Notes under the pieces: model-generated
The model's database searches: none
The model's input: the letters and a program-made list of their open reading frames with translations, nothing else
What the model was told of the DNA's origin: nothing
Program-made: the position numbers and the translations under genes
Shown here: positions 22,801 to 31,409 of the stretch, piece after piece
Numbering within the stretch: position 1 is the stretch's first letter
Layout: the number at the start of each line of letters is the position of its first letter
From: Artemia franciscana
Taxonomy: Eukaryota > Arthropoda > Branchiopoda > Anostraca > Artemiidae
Assembly (NCBI RefSeq): GCF_032884065.1
Contig: NC_088880.1
Span: forward strand, 26,784,715-26,848,714
Reading direction: 5' to 3'
Length of the DNA: 64,000 bases

Positions 22801-23769
22801 TTTAAAATAAAGTTAATCGTTAAAATAAAACGCTATTACAAACGTAAAACGGTTAGTCAGCCCAAGAAACTTAACTTGTTCTTAGTTATACAATACAATA
22901 ATAAAACATTGAAGAAAACGCTAAGAATTTTAAAGTCCAGTTTTCGCAACAAAAGAATTCATTGCTATTCTTCATCAGCTTCATAGAAAAGCTCTTACAT
23001 CTTTGAATCGTACATCTTCAAACTGAAGATCTACAGAGGTGGTCAAACGGTATTTTGATGTTGGAAAACTCTCTGAATAGCAAGCATGTATATAGCCACG
23101 TCTTAGCCTAAAACGTCTTAGTGAAAAATGAAATCTGATTGATCAAACTGGCCATATACATCTTTGAAAAATTAGTAAAAACTGAAAGAAGAAGTACAGA
23201 TAAAAATAAGCGAAACAAGCTAACAATATATGGCATCAAAATGCTGAAGAAGCAGGGTCTTCCCTTTGAAGATGTAGTTATATTTGGGATTCTTAGGAAT
23301 CAAGATATTTTTAATGCTAAGATTGTGAAGGACGAGAAGCCTTTTTTTAAATTTACTTAATTAATTCCGATATTTTGTTTTCTTGGTTCAACATCGCATC
23401 ACTGACAAAATGAGATACTTCCCTAGAAACCCCATAACTTTGAAACAAAAGCGAAGTAAAAACTGAGAAAATCATGGTTTTCAGGTATGAATAGATGTAA
23501 GGTGATTACAGTGAACAAAAAATGTTTCTATTTTCCTATCGTTATTACTCTAAACAGGTTTTTAGATGGGGACAACATTATTACGTTTTGTGCACCTACA
23601 AAACGAAAAGTAAATTACACAGTTTAATATCAGCACTATGAACCTTACTTAACCTATATTTGCAGATGGTGAAGCGGAGTGTCCTCAAGGCAAAGAGCTC
23701 TCCAGAGAACATGTGGTCGTGTTGACCTATAAAGACTTGAATTGTGACATGGAAAAAGTTGATGTTTGA
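4705..23769 (+). CDS. SLC6 neurotransmitter:sodium symporter, C-terminal part (GlyT-like)
   Basis: Four exons, 4705-4805, 16803-16970, 20443-20545 and 23666-23769, splice in frame (phases 1, 0, 0, 1) to the last 158 residues of an SLC6 transporter, which couples uptake of an amino acid or amine to Na+ and Cl-. The first exon gives the loop after TM10 ([17 protein letters not shown]) and the start of TM11. The second gives the rest of TM11, the [16 protein letters not shown] entry to TM12, and ends TPGTLRE. The third opens [14 protein letters not shown]. The fourth ends in KVDV and a TGA stop. All junctions are GT-AG. The GIERF...MIGFKP pattern is closest, from memory, to glycine transporters; the substrate remains open without TM1, TM3, TM6 and TM8, which lie upstream of the window. 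A poly(A) signal is at 23975. The last two exons recur at 33991 and 37235. Intron sizes are 11997, 3472 and 3120 bp. Confidence 0.9.
5539..5677. repeat. Small inverted repeat
   Basis: Around 38-bp imperfect arms: acagcaaatagcaagtagaa at the left and its reverse complement ttctacttgctatttgttgc at the right, separated by about 65 bp. It is probably the remnant of a miniature foldback element. Confidence 0.6.
6218..6271. repeat. 27-bp tandem direct repeat, two copies
   Basis: The unit aaaagttaaacaattctagg plus aaatatt is present twice head to tail with no mismatch that I can see. Perfect identity suggests a recent slippage duplication. Confidence 0.85.
6406..6475. repeat. Short degenerate tandem repeat ccgttgacaacat
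   Basis: The motif accgttgacaacattcaa recurs three times and a fourth degenerate time (acctgacaacgttta), with a period of about 18 bp. Confidence 0.7.
7600..8880 (-). repeat. Degenerate ~270-bp tandem array, minus orientation
   Basis: Roughly four units, each with the same landmarks in order: gattggag/gatcggg, ccacaccc, agccatt, aaaggtct..tatgtctttgaggatg, ccagggttg, ttatgcccc, catataagg, tcattgg. The landmark catataag falls near 8256, 8524 and 8799, giving a period of about 270 bp. The reverse complement matches the array at 14540-15870, so the same family lies in both orientations. There is no reading frame across units. It is best explained as a non-coding module of a transposable element. 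Confidence 0.75.
8890..9211. repeat. Foldback/MITE-like element with ~72-bp inverted ends
   Basis: The left end aatagccaaactcaaaacga and the right end that closes with tgagtttgacttggctatt are reverse complements over about 72 bp with scattered mismatches. Shared inner landmarks are gagtagg, ctgataacccc and ctcaagac. The centre of about 170 bp has no ORF. The 'gataacc' part also occurs at the border of the element at 12699-14280, so these are probably related families. Confidence 0.75.
9212..9385 (+). repeat. Solo end of the 12.7-14.3 kb foldback family
   Basis: The stretch ttccttttgagtttttattt ... gcttaatggagctttctact ... tttggaaacaattttttaaa parallels the right end of the element at 14180-14290 (gttttgagttttaat ... 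gtttaatatggccttttact ... tcagaaaattatttttaaat). It is diverged and single-ended. Confidence 0.5.
9386..12378. other. SLC6 intron, mid part; no gene seen
   Basis: AT-rich intronic DNA with homopolymer runs (G near 9693, C near 11900) and a stretch of degenerate 'attgca' motifs at 11290-11420. I found no coding or RNA-gene signature on either strand. Confidence 0.5.
12379..12560 (+). repeat. Short tandem repeat, aaaatcaaacaaaatggcct
   Basis: The units aaaatcaaacaaaatggcctc and aaaatcaatcaataaaaaaa alternate several times with a period of about 38-68 bp. The apparent 70-codon ORF over it is only a translation of the repeat. Confidence 0.8.
12699..14280. repeat. 1.6-kb foldback element with internal inverted tandem arrays
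   Basis: The ends are inverted copies: ccgaaaaagaagtttttcaa and aaagtaaaggccat at the left, and atggccttttacttttctat and gaaaaacttctttttcag at the right. Inside, an array of ~180-bp units at 12780-13110 (tttattcatttatattagt read on minus) is mirrored by about three units at 13690-14205 on plus. The spacer 13130-13690 holds two direct copies of a 'gaatatttgat.tataat.atatt' module. A single relative of the spacer and array lies at 48880-49130. There is no ORF, so this is a non-autonomous element. Confidence 0.75.
14540..15870 (+). repeat. Degenerate ~265-bp tandem array, plus orientation
   Basis: About five units with landmarks gccctccgatc, ttttgactcttaaaa, gtgaactag, caatttccaatcaaatgagcc, gaagtttatacga, ccttccatatgaacc, gcataactta, gcctgcccc, tctgacctt.aactattttta, acaaaatggctatctcaaaa. 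The landmark ctgcccc falls at about 14815, 15092, 15339 and 15615. It is the same family as 7600-8880 but in the opposite orientation. Units differ at many sites, so the array is old. Confidence 0.8.
15940..16330 (+). repeat. 'gaaaattccccc' module next to the 265-bp array
   Basis: Irregular repeats of gaaaattcccc, gaggaaaattt and similar directly follow the tandem array. The reverse complement of the same module is at 58650-58800, again beside a copy of the array unit, so the two modules travel together as parts of one transposable element. Confidence 0.6.
16560..16685. repeat. Degenerate 'ggtaacttggtaac' repeat
   Basis: Several copies of tggtaac and tggtaacaatgatggtaac, including the local palindrome ttggtaacaagttaccaa. 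It ends about 120 bp before the SLC6 exon at 16803. Probably simple repeat. Confidence 0.7.
16803..16970 (+). CDS. SLC6 exon: TM11 end to TM12
   Basis: The acceptor ttacttacag ends at 16802 and the donor gtaata starts at 16971. Exactly 56 codons, phase 0 at both ends. It encodes [17 protein letters not shown], then [11 protein letters not shown], which is the conserved (Y)xxPxWxxxxGW signature before TM12, then the TM12 helix, and finishes TPGTLRE. Family membership is clear from this exon alone. Confidence 0.93.
17465..18130 (+). repeat. ~105-bp minisatellite, left arm (plus orientation)
   Basis: About six units carrying aggcacagagagtgagagaga, caaaaacacatacaaac, agattcagacatacaaacag, acaaagacagacactgggac and aagcaaacacc. 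The ggcacagagag-type landmark recurs near 17474, 17583, 17690, 17793, 17895, 18001 and 18107. The Cys-rich ORFs predicted across it in several frames are artefacts of the repeat. Confidence 0.88.
18190..18505 (-). repeat. Same minisatellite, inverted right arm
   Basis: Three units in the opposite orientation (tgtttttgtctctctcactc, gcgggtgtttgcttctccca, tgtctgtctttgtctgtttg), facing the plus-oriented array across a spacer of about 60 bp. The pair can fold into a long imperfect hairpin. The left breakpoint of the 13.5-kb duplication (18242) lies inside this arm. Confidence 0.85.
18504..18529. repeat. Short hairpin gaaagtatca/tgatactttc
   Basis: 10-bp perfect stem with a 7-nt loop (tagtaat), at the border between the minisatellite and the unique-looking sequence. 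The same hairpin is in unit B at about 32042-32070. Confidence 0.75.
18869..19108 (-). CDS. Uncharacterised 79-codon ORF, copy A
   Basis: A complete small frame from ATG at 19108 to a stop, starting [18 protein letters not shown] and ending [10 protein letters not shown]. The middle is lysine/glutamate-rich ([16 protein letters not shown]) and probably helical. No family is recognised. Two facts suggest it was once coding: unit B keeps the same 79 residues, and a diverged fragment of the same frame lies at 19603-19710 with conservative changes. Unit B is too recent to weigh heavily. It sits in an SLC6 intron on the antisense strand beside a reverse transcriptase scrap, so it may be part of a mobile element. 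Expression is unknown. Confidence 0.35.
   Translation of the reverse strand: MITGMKCVTTKHGNKLVITIDLKGGMVDVIAPKRFDSKAADLEEKFKKLDKGMILKAIERKNEDNMNYLDIHIELSTTY
19440..19597 (+). pseudogene. Reverse transcriptase fragment, Penelope-like (copy A)
   Basis: The frame 19523-19594 encodes [20 protein letters not shown] followed by EFIE and a stop. This is the RT motif 'Q..G.PMGS.LSP.LAN.YME.FE' seen in Penelope-like and some other retroelements. Just upstream, in a different frame, [12 protein letters not shown] resembles the preceding 'LLRLC....YF.F' segment, so one frameshift separates them. There is no catalytic FADD segment downstream: a stop follows at once. A dead fragment within the SLC6 intron. 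Confidence 0.65.
19603..19710 (-). pseudogene. Diverged fragment of the 79-codon ORF (A)
   Basis: Read on the minus strand this gives [20 protein letters not shown] and then [10 protein letters not shown], closely matching the first 35 residues of the ORF at 18869-19108, with replacements such as H/Y, G/E and L/F. It is in the same orientation, about 600 bp away. The two copies bracket the RT fragment like direct repeats. Confidence 0.55.
19720..20442. other. SLC6 intron remainder before the penultimate exon
   Basis: AT-rich intronic DNA with no recognised gene. The end shows a good polypyrimidine stretch (tttgtttgtctttttt) before the AG at 20442. Confidence 0.5.
20443..20545 (+). CDS. SLC6 penultimate exon, copy A
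   Basis: Acceptor ttttttag ends at 20442, donor gtaagc starts at 20546. 34 codons plus one base (phase 0 in, phase 1 out). It encodes [20 protein letters not shown] and [14 protein letters not shown], the start of the cytoplasmic tail after TM12. The TLRE/RIK junction with the previous exon matches the usual 'GT..ER....P' tail start of the family. Confidence 0.9.
20546..23665. other. Last SLC6 intron, copy A; repeats and decayed ORFs
   Basis: No host exon is seen between the last two exons. It contains a short (TA)n tract at 21420-21452 and a repeat-like block at 21100-21360. A 60-bp sequence (gatttttaatgctaagattg, tgaaggacgagaagc) is found at 21468-21525 and again at 23302-23355. Two lysine-rich open frames at 22750-22986 and 23139-23360 have no family I know; unit B keeps parts of both. 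Confidence 0.45.
23666..23769 (+). CDS. SLC6 terminal exon, copy A
   Basis: The acceptor tttgcag ends at 23665. The exon completes an Asp codon and encodes [19 protein letters not shown] then [14 protein letters not shown] and TGA. It is a hydrophilic cytoplasmic tail. The last residues, VDV with hydrophobic residues at positions 0 and -2, would fit a class II PDZ ligand (inference). Confidence 0.85.
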
Positions 23770-23974
23770 AAATAATAAAAAAAAGTGTAAGGCAGCTAAC
23801 TGCTAATGTTTTTTTCAACTCGGGTATACGCACGTCAAACTTGGTTTTGTAATGTGTTGTTGCTTATTTACAAATATGCAGTAAGAACCCTTATTAAGCA
23901 GCCATTTAATAAGGGGTCTGTAATTTATCATAATATATATCTCAAGTTCTCATTTTTGTAAACGTTTTTGTGTT

Positions 23975-23980
23975 AATAAA
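23975..23980 (+). promoter_or_regulatory. AATAAA poly(A) signal, SLC6 copy A
   Basis: Canonical hexamer about 205 bp after the stop codon, followed by a GT-rich stretch (cactggtgac, ttttagtgtctatt). An earlier AATAAA overlaps position 23777, only a few bases past the stop, and is less likely to be used. Confidence 0.6.
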
Positions 23981-25591
23981 CACTGGTGACAAGGATTTTA
24001 GTGTCTATTCCCATCTAACGCATCAGCAGTTGAAAAGCCATTGAGAGGATTTCTGACCCCCCCCCTAAAATACAAAAGATAAGGGATTAACATTGGTTAC
24101 ATTTTAATCCACATCCTCTCCTGAAATAATTACTTATTCTTCACACACACAAAAAAATTGTTCAACTCAACTTGGCTGTACAAATTCATCATGTATAAAG
24201 TTACAAGATATTAATTATACAAGTGAGTAGAAATACTGTGTTTGGGCATTTCTTATAACATCTTTTAGTAGGTTTTCTTAGCCACCACAAATATGCCAAC
24301 AATTTTGACAGCAAATTATTCATTTATTTAAGTTTGTCTTGGAATGAAGCAAGGTTAGTTTAACGAAAAATATTACAAAATGCCTGTAGAAATACTACAT
24401 TCAAATTGTTCTTCTATATTTAAATATTTCCTTGTGAGAAACAAACTGAGTTTCATTTTACTTCTTCTGTTTCAGTTTGAAAAACAAATTAAAGAAATTC
24501 AATAGATAATATAGCCAACCCCGTACGCTTCGCAAGTCACAGGCTGGCTGTAACTTACCTAATGCACAACAGTCTATGCAGGACTACCATTCACACCTTT
24601 TCTGGAATAATCCTAAAATAGTTTTCTACTGATGTTTATGCTTTTTTAAGCACTTATTTGCAATTGCTAGTATCGTTCAGATCAGTGAGGTATGCAATAG
24701 CAGGAATATCGCGGCCCACGCTCCATTTATGTCCGTTTCACCAAGTTTTTGTTATTTTTTGACAAAGAACAAGCTAAATTTCATTTCAAATATTGATATG
24801 GTTGATTAGCTGTCCTCTCTTATCTGGTGACCTTGGGTTGCAATTTCACATGCACACGATATAATTCCTTATTTTAAACTATAAGATCAAATGCCTCTGT
24901 TGCCAAACTTTTCAATAATCTTATCCAAGAAAATATGACCGGTTCGTCCAGTCCGTTCCCTTTTCTCTATTTGGTTTTCAAGCGATCTTTTACTTGTATA
25001 AACCGAAAAGATCTCTTTATCTTAAAATCAAGAACAGTAAAAAAAAATTGAGACTTTCGCATCTTTTTTTTTCAAGGTCCAGTGAAAGATTTTCTTGTTA
25101 AAATAGCTATTCTTTAATAAAAACCAAAAAATGTAAAATGTGTTCTTTAGCGTTACGTCTACCCAATCTATAGCAAAATCTGAGCTGCAATTATTTTCCT
25201 TTTCACATTTTTTTTTATTGTTTATTGTTTTCGCTGCTGCTTTCATTGTTTTATTCTCGTTTGTTTTATAAAGTTCATTTGTATGATTTTTCTACGTTTT
25301 AAATATCAAAAACCTTGCTATTAACTGCCACAGCGTTAACAGTATTTTTTTTCCGTGGCTTCCGTAATACGTAATTTTTTTCCAAAATGATCTTCTCAAG
25401 AAATAATAAGACTATCCTTTTAAAACTGATTTTCCTTGAGTAAATATGATACATTTAATTTCAACTATTTCGTTAATATTCAAGTTCAGTCTGGATAGCC
25501 GCCATGGTTTTGTTTGTAGCAGCTGGTTATGGTTTAAACGTACCGAACAACGGTTTGACAGTTAGTTTGAGTGCAGTTTATTGTGGTTAAG
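23981..25591. other. Intergenic DNA, unit A; no gene
   Basis: AT-rich sequence with C homopolymer near 24058 and T-rich runs near 25060-25240. Nothing coding is recognised. Confidence 0.5.
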
Positions 25592-25883
25592 TTAGCTTAA
25601 AGATAAACAATCTGAGTTCGGAAATAATCTATTGAACGTCGGTAAATGATTGATATTATTAAAATCTTTAATAGGACGGACTGGTTTGATGTTCTCTGCA
25701 CACCCTCTTATGTTGCACACCCTCTGGTTTGATGTTAGAATAAAATTGGACGTGGTGATTCTAATTTCTCGTTCAATGTTAAGTTTCGAGCGATACTTAC
25801 TGTTTATTACTGGGACAGCCGAAAAGCCAGATTCACACAAATATGGCGCTTCAAATGGAACTAATATTTGTAGAGCTTTACTC
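25592..25883 (-). pseudogene. hAT transposase C-terminal remnant (ZBED5-like), copy A
   Basis: On the minus strand the frame reads ALQILVPFEAPYLCESGFSA, then INSKYRSKLNIE. This matches the hAT C-terminal dimerisation region in the ZBED5/SCAND3-type lineage ('L.PF.T.Y.CE.GFSAL..IKSKYR.RLN'). It is preceded by an in-frame TGA near 25875 and no DDE catalytic part is visible, so it is a decayed 3' end of a transposon. Confidence 0.7.
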
Positions 25884-26520
25884 CCTCAAGCTGAGGATTT
25901 TATTTCTTATTGATATACAAAAATCAGGAAGTTTCCTGCTACCAAATTTTGTCTTCCGTAAATGTCACAAGACGGCTCAATAAGAGATTCTTATTCTAAA
26001 AAAGTAAATTCTGACGGCTCGATATTTTTCAAAATTTCTGCTTGAAAGTAATTGTCTAACCTTATGTTAACCTGTGATAGGTGATCTACAAAAACAAATT
26101 TCACAATGAAAAACAAAGTAATTTCATTGGAGGTTACACACTGGTACAACAGGCGAAAAAGATCATTCATGCTGTTTTCAATAGTAATTTTTAGTTTCTA
26201 TAGCTCTATTTTTTTTAAGCCAATTTCTTTTCTTTGTTTTTAAATATGTATACTACGTCTTTGTAAGAAGATACCATATTCAACTTTTCAAATATTTTAC
26301 ACTAGTATTCAACTTGAGTGAAAAAATCTATTTCCACAAGGTGTTTCGTTTACTCATGCTTTTCTTTTTCAAGGAAAGTATGTATTCCTTGCTATATCTG
26401 GAATATATGAGACAATATACCCCTACGACACAGCTAGTGTAAATGGTAGTGGTCAGAAGTGCTTGTAAAGTTGATTATATTTACTGTATATCTACAGCCA
26501 TCTTTAGTCGAGGACTTGTA

Positions 26521-26634
26521 TATGTTTTCCGCTCTCATCTCGAATATGCATGTCTTGTTTGGAACCTTCGTCATTTTAGGTATGAGTTACATAAAATGAA
26601 ATCTATTATACATAATATACAATCTATAAAAGGA
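26521..26634 (+). pseudogene. LINE-type reverse transcriptase C-terminal scrap
   Basis: The frame encodes YVFRSHLEYACLVWNLRHFR then YELHKMKSIIHNIQ, the 'RPHLEYA.PVW.P......I..IE.VQ' segment after the RT fingers/palm of Jockey/CR1/RTE-type non-LTR elements. Only about 38 residues remain. Unit B keeps the part after CLVWN only, because its 400-bp deletion cuts through this motif. Confidence 0.65.
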
Positions 26635-26639
26635 TAGGT

Positions 26640-27847
26640 TAGAAACGCTTGTGTCCAGGAGAGGTATGTAATGCCTCTTTTTTTACACTCAATAAATACA
26701 ATGACAAAGCCTCGGACTAACAACATTTTTTCCAAAGAAACTTCCCACATAGATTCCGCCCTCCTACGACCCCTTCTCCGCCTGTTTTTCTCTTGTTCTC
26801 TGCTGTACTTCTAGATAGAATATAACTTATGTCACTACTGTTGCGAAAAAATCAACAAAATATCACCGTAATCTTTCTCATTTTATTGTTTTTACAAAGG
26901 TGGCCCAAATAAATTCAGTTTCCAATTCAGCAAATTTAAAATTAAAAGTTATAGCACCCATAAAAAGGCTTGAAAGTAGATGTAAGTGCAAAAGCCCCCC
27001 TCCCATTCCTCTGTTTCCAAGCTCTGTTTCTAAACCAGATAGGTTGGTCTTATTCAAAATCATAAAGTGATTCTGATTGATTTCAAGCACAGATTGTTCT
27101 TGGAACAAAATAGATGTTAATGAGTTGGGAAGCAAAAATCAACAGAAGGGAAATTTCTAAAAGTTGAGTATGGGGTCACTTTTCCTTAAAAACTGATTAT
27201 TGATATGATAAGCAATCAACTGATTGCGCGATTTATTTGTAATTGGATGAATTTTCATTTTAAGTAATTGGTGCTTTACTTTTGAGTTTTATTTTTATTC
27301 TTTGCCATTTCGTCACTTTGTCATTTCATTTATTTTTATTCTTTGTAATTGATGTTTATTCTTTATCATTTTAAGTAATTTATTTATGAATTGGTTGTTA
27401 TTCCGACAGTTTTATTTTGAATTCATTTGCCAATTATTTTTAGCACCTATATCACTTTTTAAATTTACTCTTTTTCAATTAACTTTAGCACTTTATCACT
27501 TTTTCTCTCTCTATCATTTTTGATTATCGATGTAAAACAAAAATCCGTATTTTCGTGAAGCTTTTCGCTGTTCGGAACCCTCACCACTAATTTGTGAAAC
27601 ACCCTATCTAGGCTTAGCACCTTCTTGATTATTCATGTTTAATAAAAATTTGACAACAATAGATACTATCTACTGTTGTGATTTTTTTGTTTCGGTTACT
27701 ATTGAGCCGAATCGCTGTTTTCTTGTAGTTCGTTATCACAAGCTGTTTGATTAGCCAACAAACCTTGCAAAACACTCTCTCTGAAAGGGGAAGGATGGAG
27801 GGAAGGGACATAACTTCACGGCCACTTCGCATGGTTAAAGTCCTGTA
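26640..27847. other. Intergenic DNA, unit A; no gene
   Basis: AT-rich. It contains degenerate 'tttatcattttaagtaatt' repeats at 27250-27510. No coding or RNA gene is recognised. Confidence 0.5.
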
Positions 27848-28090
27848 CAGTTAAAATAGAGAGCGACATTAAAACTTAAACTAACAAATATTATTCCGTA
27901 TATGAAAGGGGTTGTCCCCTGCTCAACGTCCGGTCTTTACGTAAAAGTTTTTTATTGTTGTAAAAGAAGAGTTGTGAGAAAGGGTCAAACTTTAGCGTAA
28001 AGAGTTGGACGTTGAGGAGGGGTCAGCCCCTTTCATATAAGGAATAATTTTTGTTCGTTTTAAGTTTACTGTCGCTCCATACTCTAGTTA
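27848..28090. repeat. Foldback MITE, ~243 bp, copy A
   Basis: The ends are reverse complements over about 95 bp with mismatches. Left: cagttaaaatagagagcgac, taaaacttaaac, ttattccgtatatgaaaggg, gttgtcccctgctcaacg. Right: the complement ending gtcgctccatactctagtt. A relative with the same end design lies at 58832-59114. Confidence 0.75.
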
Positions 28091-29923
28091 AAACAAAATT
28101 TGTTTTTTATTTAATCACTTAAAGAGAGCAATGGAACTTTCGGGTTGCCGATGAAATTAACTCTCTCTGCCGATCATCTAGAATAACACTATCAATATAA
28201 TCAGCCCTTAAAAGAGGATTGAACTTGCATCCATAATCTTCCTTCTAGTCAAAAATACAAATTTTCACATTATATATTAGAGCTTAGAACTTCTACAATT
28301 CGGTTTCTGGATCTGATAATACGAATTCTAGTAAGATTTGTTGACTTTTGGAAGGGCTGTCTAGTTACTTTGAAAATCAGGCAAATTTTCTTAGGCTCTT
28401 CGCCATAGATGGGTGACATTAAATTTACCGAGCTTTGAATATTTTAGATCAAAATGAAATTCGTTTCCTTTTATGTATCTATTAAGCCTCAGCACTGTTT
28501 CTATTTTCATAAATACAGAAACAGAAAAAAAATGGAAAAAAACAACAAACAGTTTTGTCAAAAACCTAGTGACCTGTCTTCTGTTCTGTTTTTTTTTTGG
28601 GGGGGGGACAGAAAACAACTGTTTTTATATAAAAATTGACCAGCATTTTTTTTCATTTTTGCTTGCCTTCCTCTTTTTTAGGATGTCACACACTGTCATC
28701 TACACTTTATATGCCATATACTATATGTCGTCGCACTGTGTATACCTCTACATTCTATAATAATTTATTTTTGACCCGCCACAAAAAATCAAAGCGGAGT
28801 ATCAATACAAGAAACAATACAAACACTACACAAAACAGAAAAAACAAGAAACTAAAGCAAACGAGTAAGGCCTCTGTGGGCGGGCAGATACTTGTAAGTA
28901 GACTGGGGTATTTTGCCAGCACGCTCCGTGAGCTTCGACCCAATATCCGGGAAACTATAAACAGATATCCTGCCATCTATTAAATTCTCATAAAGGGTGA
29001 AGAAACAACCTTGAAACCATCCCGAATTCACTAATCCATCTCTTTTTCAATCGACCACATGTGCATAGGATACAGCTCCGACCGCATCAGCAGTATTAAC
29101 GCCTATTAGAAGACCTGGGTACAGCACGATTTCGCTCTTGCCACCTCAGGATCCTGAACAACAGAGTATGAAATAAGAGTAACAAACTTTTCTTTTAAAT
29201 ATAAAAACACAACAACTTTTAATGAAATGGAAAATAAACTGCGCAATGATTCTCTACTAACTTAAATTATTGCCCTATGAGCAATACATTTTTATCCAAC
29301 CAGATACGAAGTTTAAACTTCCTCCTTAGTAACAAATGTAAGCTTTGAACTTGTCACTTAGAAACGTACGAATGGCTCAGTTACCTTAATGAACGACAAG
29401 TCTGGTAAGCGGAATGGCAGAAGGTTGAAAAAACACTTTGAATTGGGGCTATTGATCTCAATTTACGTAAAGGGCACTAACTGTAAGCGCAATTTTTCAA
29501 ATGAGCTGTCAATCGCCTCTCTATGACCATCTAGTAATCTGCTAGCCTTTGGGAAAAAAATAAGAGTGGAAAAAAGAAAAAGGGGATACATTAGTGCTAT
29601 CCATTTTAAATGCTTTCCCAGCAGAAAATTTTTTTCCAGCATTTAATTTCGAGCATAAAACTTTGATTTTATGCTCAAAATTTACATTGAAGTTTAACAT
29701 GGAAAATAGTTGGCATTTCTGAATACCAGCATTAAACATTTTTTACGTAAAATAATTTTTCGAAAAACACATTTCTTTCGGGCATTATGGGCAAAGATTC
29801 ATCTTTACTAGGTTGAAGCTACTGCTTCATCAAAAATAAATGAAATTCATTGAATAAAAACACTGATAAATCTCTCTTGAGATGATACCACCTTTTCTAT
29901 GATACTAAAAAGAAGACTGAAGT
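28091..29923. other. Intergenic DNA, unit A; no gene
   Basis: AT-rich. The 233-bp segment about 28690-28922 is absent from unit B, and both ends of the gap show CAC. An open frame 28636-28983 crosses it but has no recognisable domain. Confidence 0.45.
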
Positions 29924-29998
29924 GCTCAGCCTTATGGTAGCACAGTTGGTTTGACCTTAGATTGGTAATGCGGGATCCAGAGATGGAACCCAGCTATA
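29924..29998 (+). repeat. tRNA-derived SINE head, copy A
   Basis: tggtagcacagttggttt fits an A box (TRGCNNAGTTGG). About 35 bp later, tgcgggatccagagatggaacccagc has the anticodon-arm/T-arm layout of a tRNA-derived SINE, with the B box decayed (expected gttcga, seen gatgga). It is followed by a non-tRNA body. It could not fold as a working tRNA. Confidence 0.55.
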
Positions 29999-31066
29999 GA
30001 AAACATACAGTAGGTCCAGCACAGGGACCTTATTAGTCTAGAAGCCTCACTAATCTGATCACTTACTCCGAAGTGCTTAAAGTTTTTGTCATGAATTAAA
30101 GTATTGGAATAAATCTCTTCGCCATGGAATAAATCTCTTTTAGTTTTGCCTGTGATTTGTTGCTCAATTGGCTGTACTTAGATGGGTGCGTATTTTAAGT
30201 CTCTGAAGTAGTTGCATGTGTCACTTGCCATAAAGAGCCTCATGTAAATTGGCTAGTTACATAATACTCACAAGACGTGCGCTTTATCGTCTCTGACGGA
30301 TTGAGCACAAGTGCAGAACTGTTCAAACCAATGTGATTCTTTGCTCCTTCCATTTGATGACCCTTGGGTAACAAAATAACTGGGGCTAAGAAGATAGTCA
30401 AAGTGGTCAAAAGGCAGCTCTCTTCGGGACTTAAAGAAAAAAAAAATAAGCGTCACTTGATTTCTGTCTAGTCTAACGGCATCTATGACACTGATCTATT
30501 GTTTCAAATTAGCCATTTTCAGGGTTGCCAAAGGGACACTTTTAGTGCTTTTTTGACACTTGTTCACTCTGGGTGACACCGTGCCACTATTGAGAAAAAA
30601 GGCAACTTTTTGAAAAAAAGGACACTTTTTGGCATTTTTTCAAAATTAGTGCAATATGTATTTATTTTCAGTTTTTTCTTAACTGCAACTGCTTTTAATT
30701 CGTGCTTTGTGCTTTTCAAGTTTGTTCTCGTCTTACAGATTTTTTTATTATCGTATCCACAGTACTTTCCTTTTCAAAAGCGCGAAAATTCAAACGGGGT
30801 GAAACATGTGATTTGCTCAAGAGAGTTTAGAAAAAGTTTTTTTTTTGATAAAAAACTGAAGCAAGCATATAACTGCTGGTAAGTAAAAGCTTAAGGTGTT
30901 TTATGACTTGTAGTCTACAGGAGTATACAGAGGTGCAGTCTTGATAGTAGTTAATAGCAAACTATCTGATCCTCATCCGATTTGCTGCTGCTTAATCATT
31001 TTTGGACGAAGGTGAACCTCAACAGGTTCTTCCCAAAGTCAACCTAATGGACACATGATTTTCGTT
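29999..31066. other. Intergenic DNA, unit A; no gene
   Basis: Contains SINE body sequence to about 30125 and AT-rich DNA. Around 30520-30640 there is a repeated 'gacacttttt' motif. Nothing coding is recognised. Confidence 0.45.
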
Positions 31067-31067
31067 T

Positions 31068-31119
31068 TTTGCGTGTTTGGGGGGGGGGGGGTGACACGGG
31101 GCCCGATCCAAACACGCAA
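31068..31119. repeat. 12-bp hairpin around a G-run
   Basis: ttgcgtgtttgg and ccaaacacgcaa are perfect reverse complements enclosing a run of G and gtgacacggggcccgat. It is also present in unit B near 43982-44029, where the G-run is shorter. Confidence 0.75.
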
Positions 31120-31198
31120 TAAAAGAACTATGCGGCTTTTTTGTGTGTTTTTTAGGTGAACTTCACGAAATTTTCAAGTATACTTGAAAATCCCACTC

Positions 31199-31395
31199 AA
31201 GTTCTCACACCATATGACCGGGGGACCTATCTAAACTTTCAAATATTCTGGAAAAATGAGCAGGTTTTCACGCCGTGTGACCGAGGGACCTATCTAAACT
31301 TTCAAATATAGTGGAAAATGAGCAGGTTTTCACGCCGTGTGACCGGAGAACTTATCTAAATTTTCAAATATACTAGAAATATGAGCAAGTTCTCA
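31199..31395 (+). repeat. ~62-bp tandem repeat, three units (A)
   Basis: Units contain ttctcacgccgtgtgaccg, ggacctatctaaactttcaa and atatagtggaaaatgagcag. Three copies head to tail, with similarity falling toward the third. The same array in unit B is at 44109-44305. Confidence 0.85.
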
Positions 31396-31409
31396 CGCTA
31401 GCGAAACGA

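Noticed and set aside
29924-29998. A functional tRNA gene
   Set aside because: The B box and T arm are decayed and no full cloverleaf can be drawn; a SINE head fits better.
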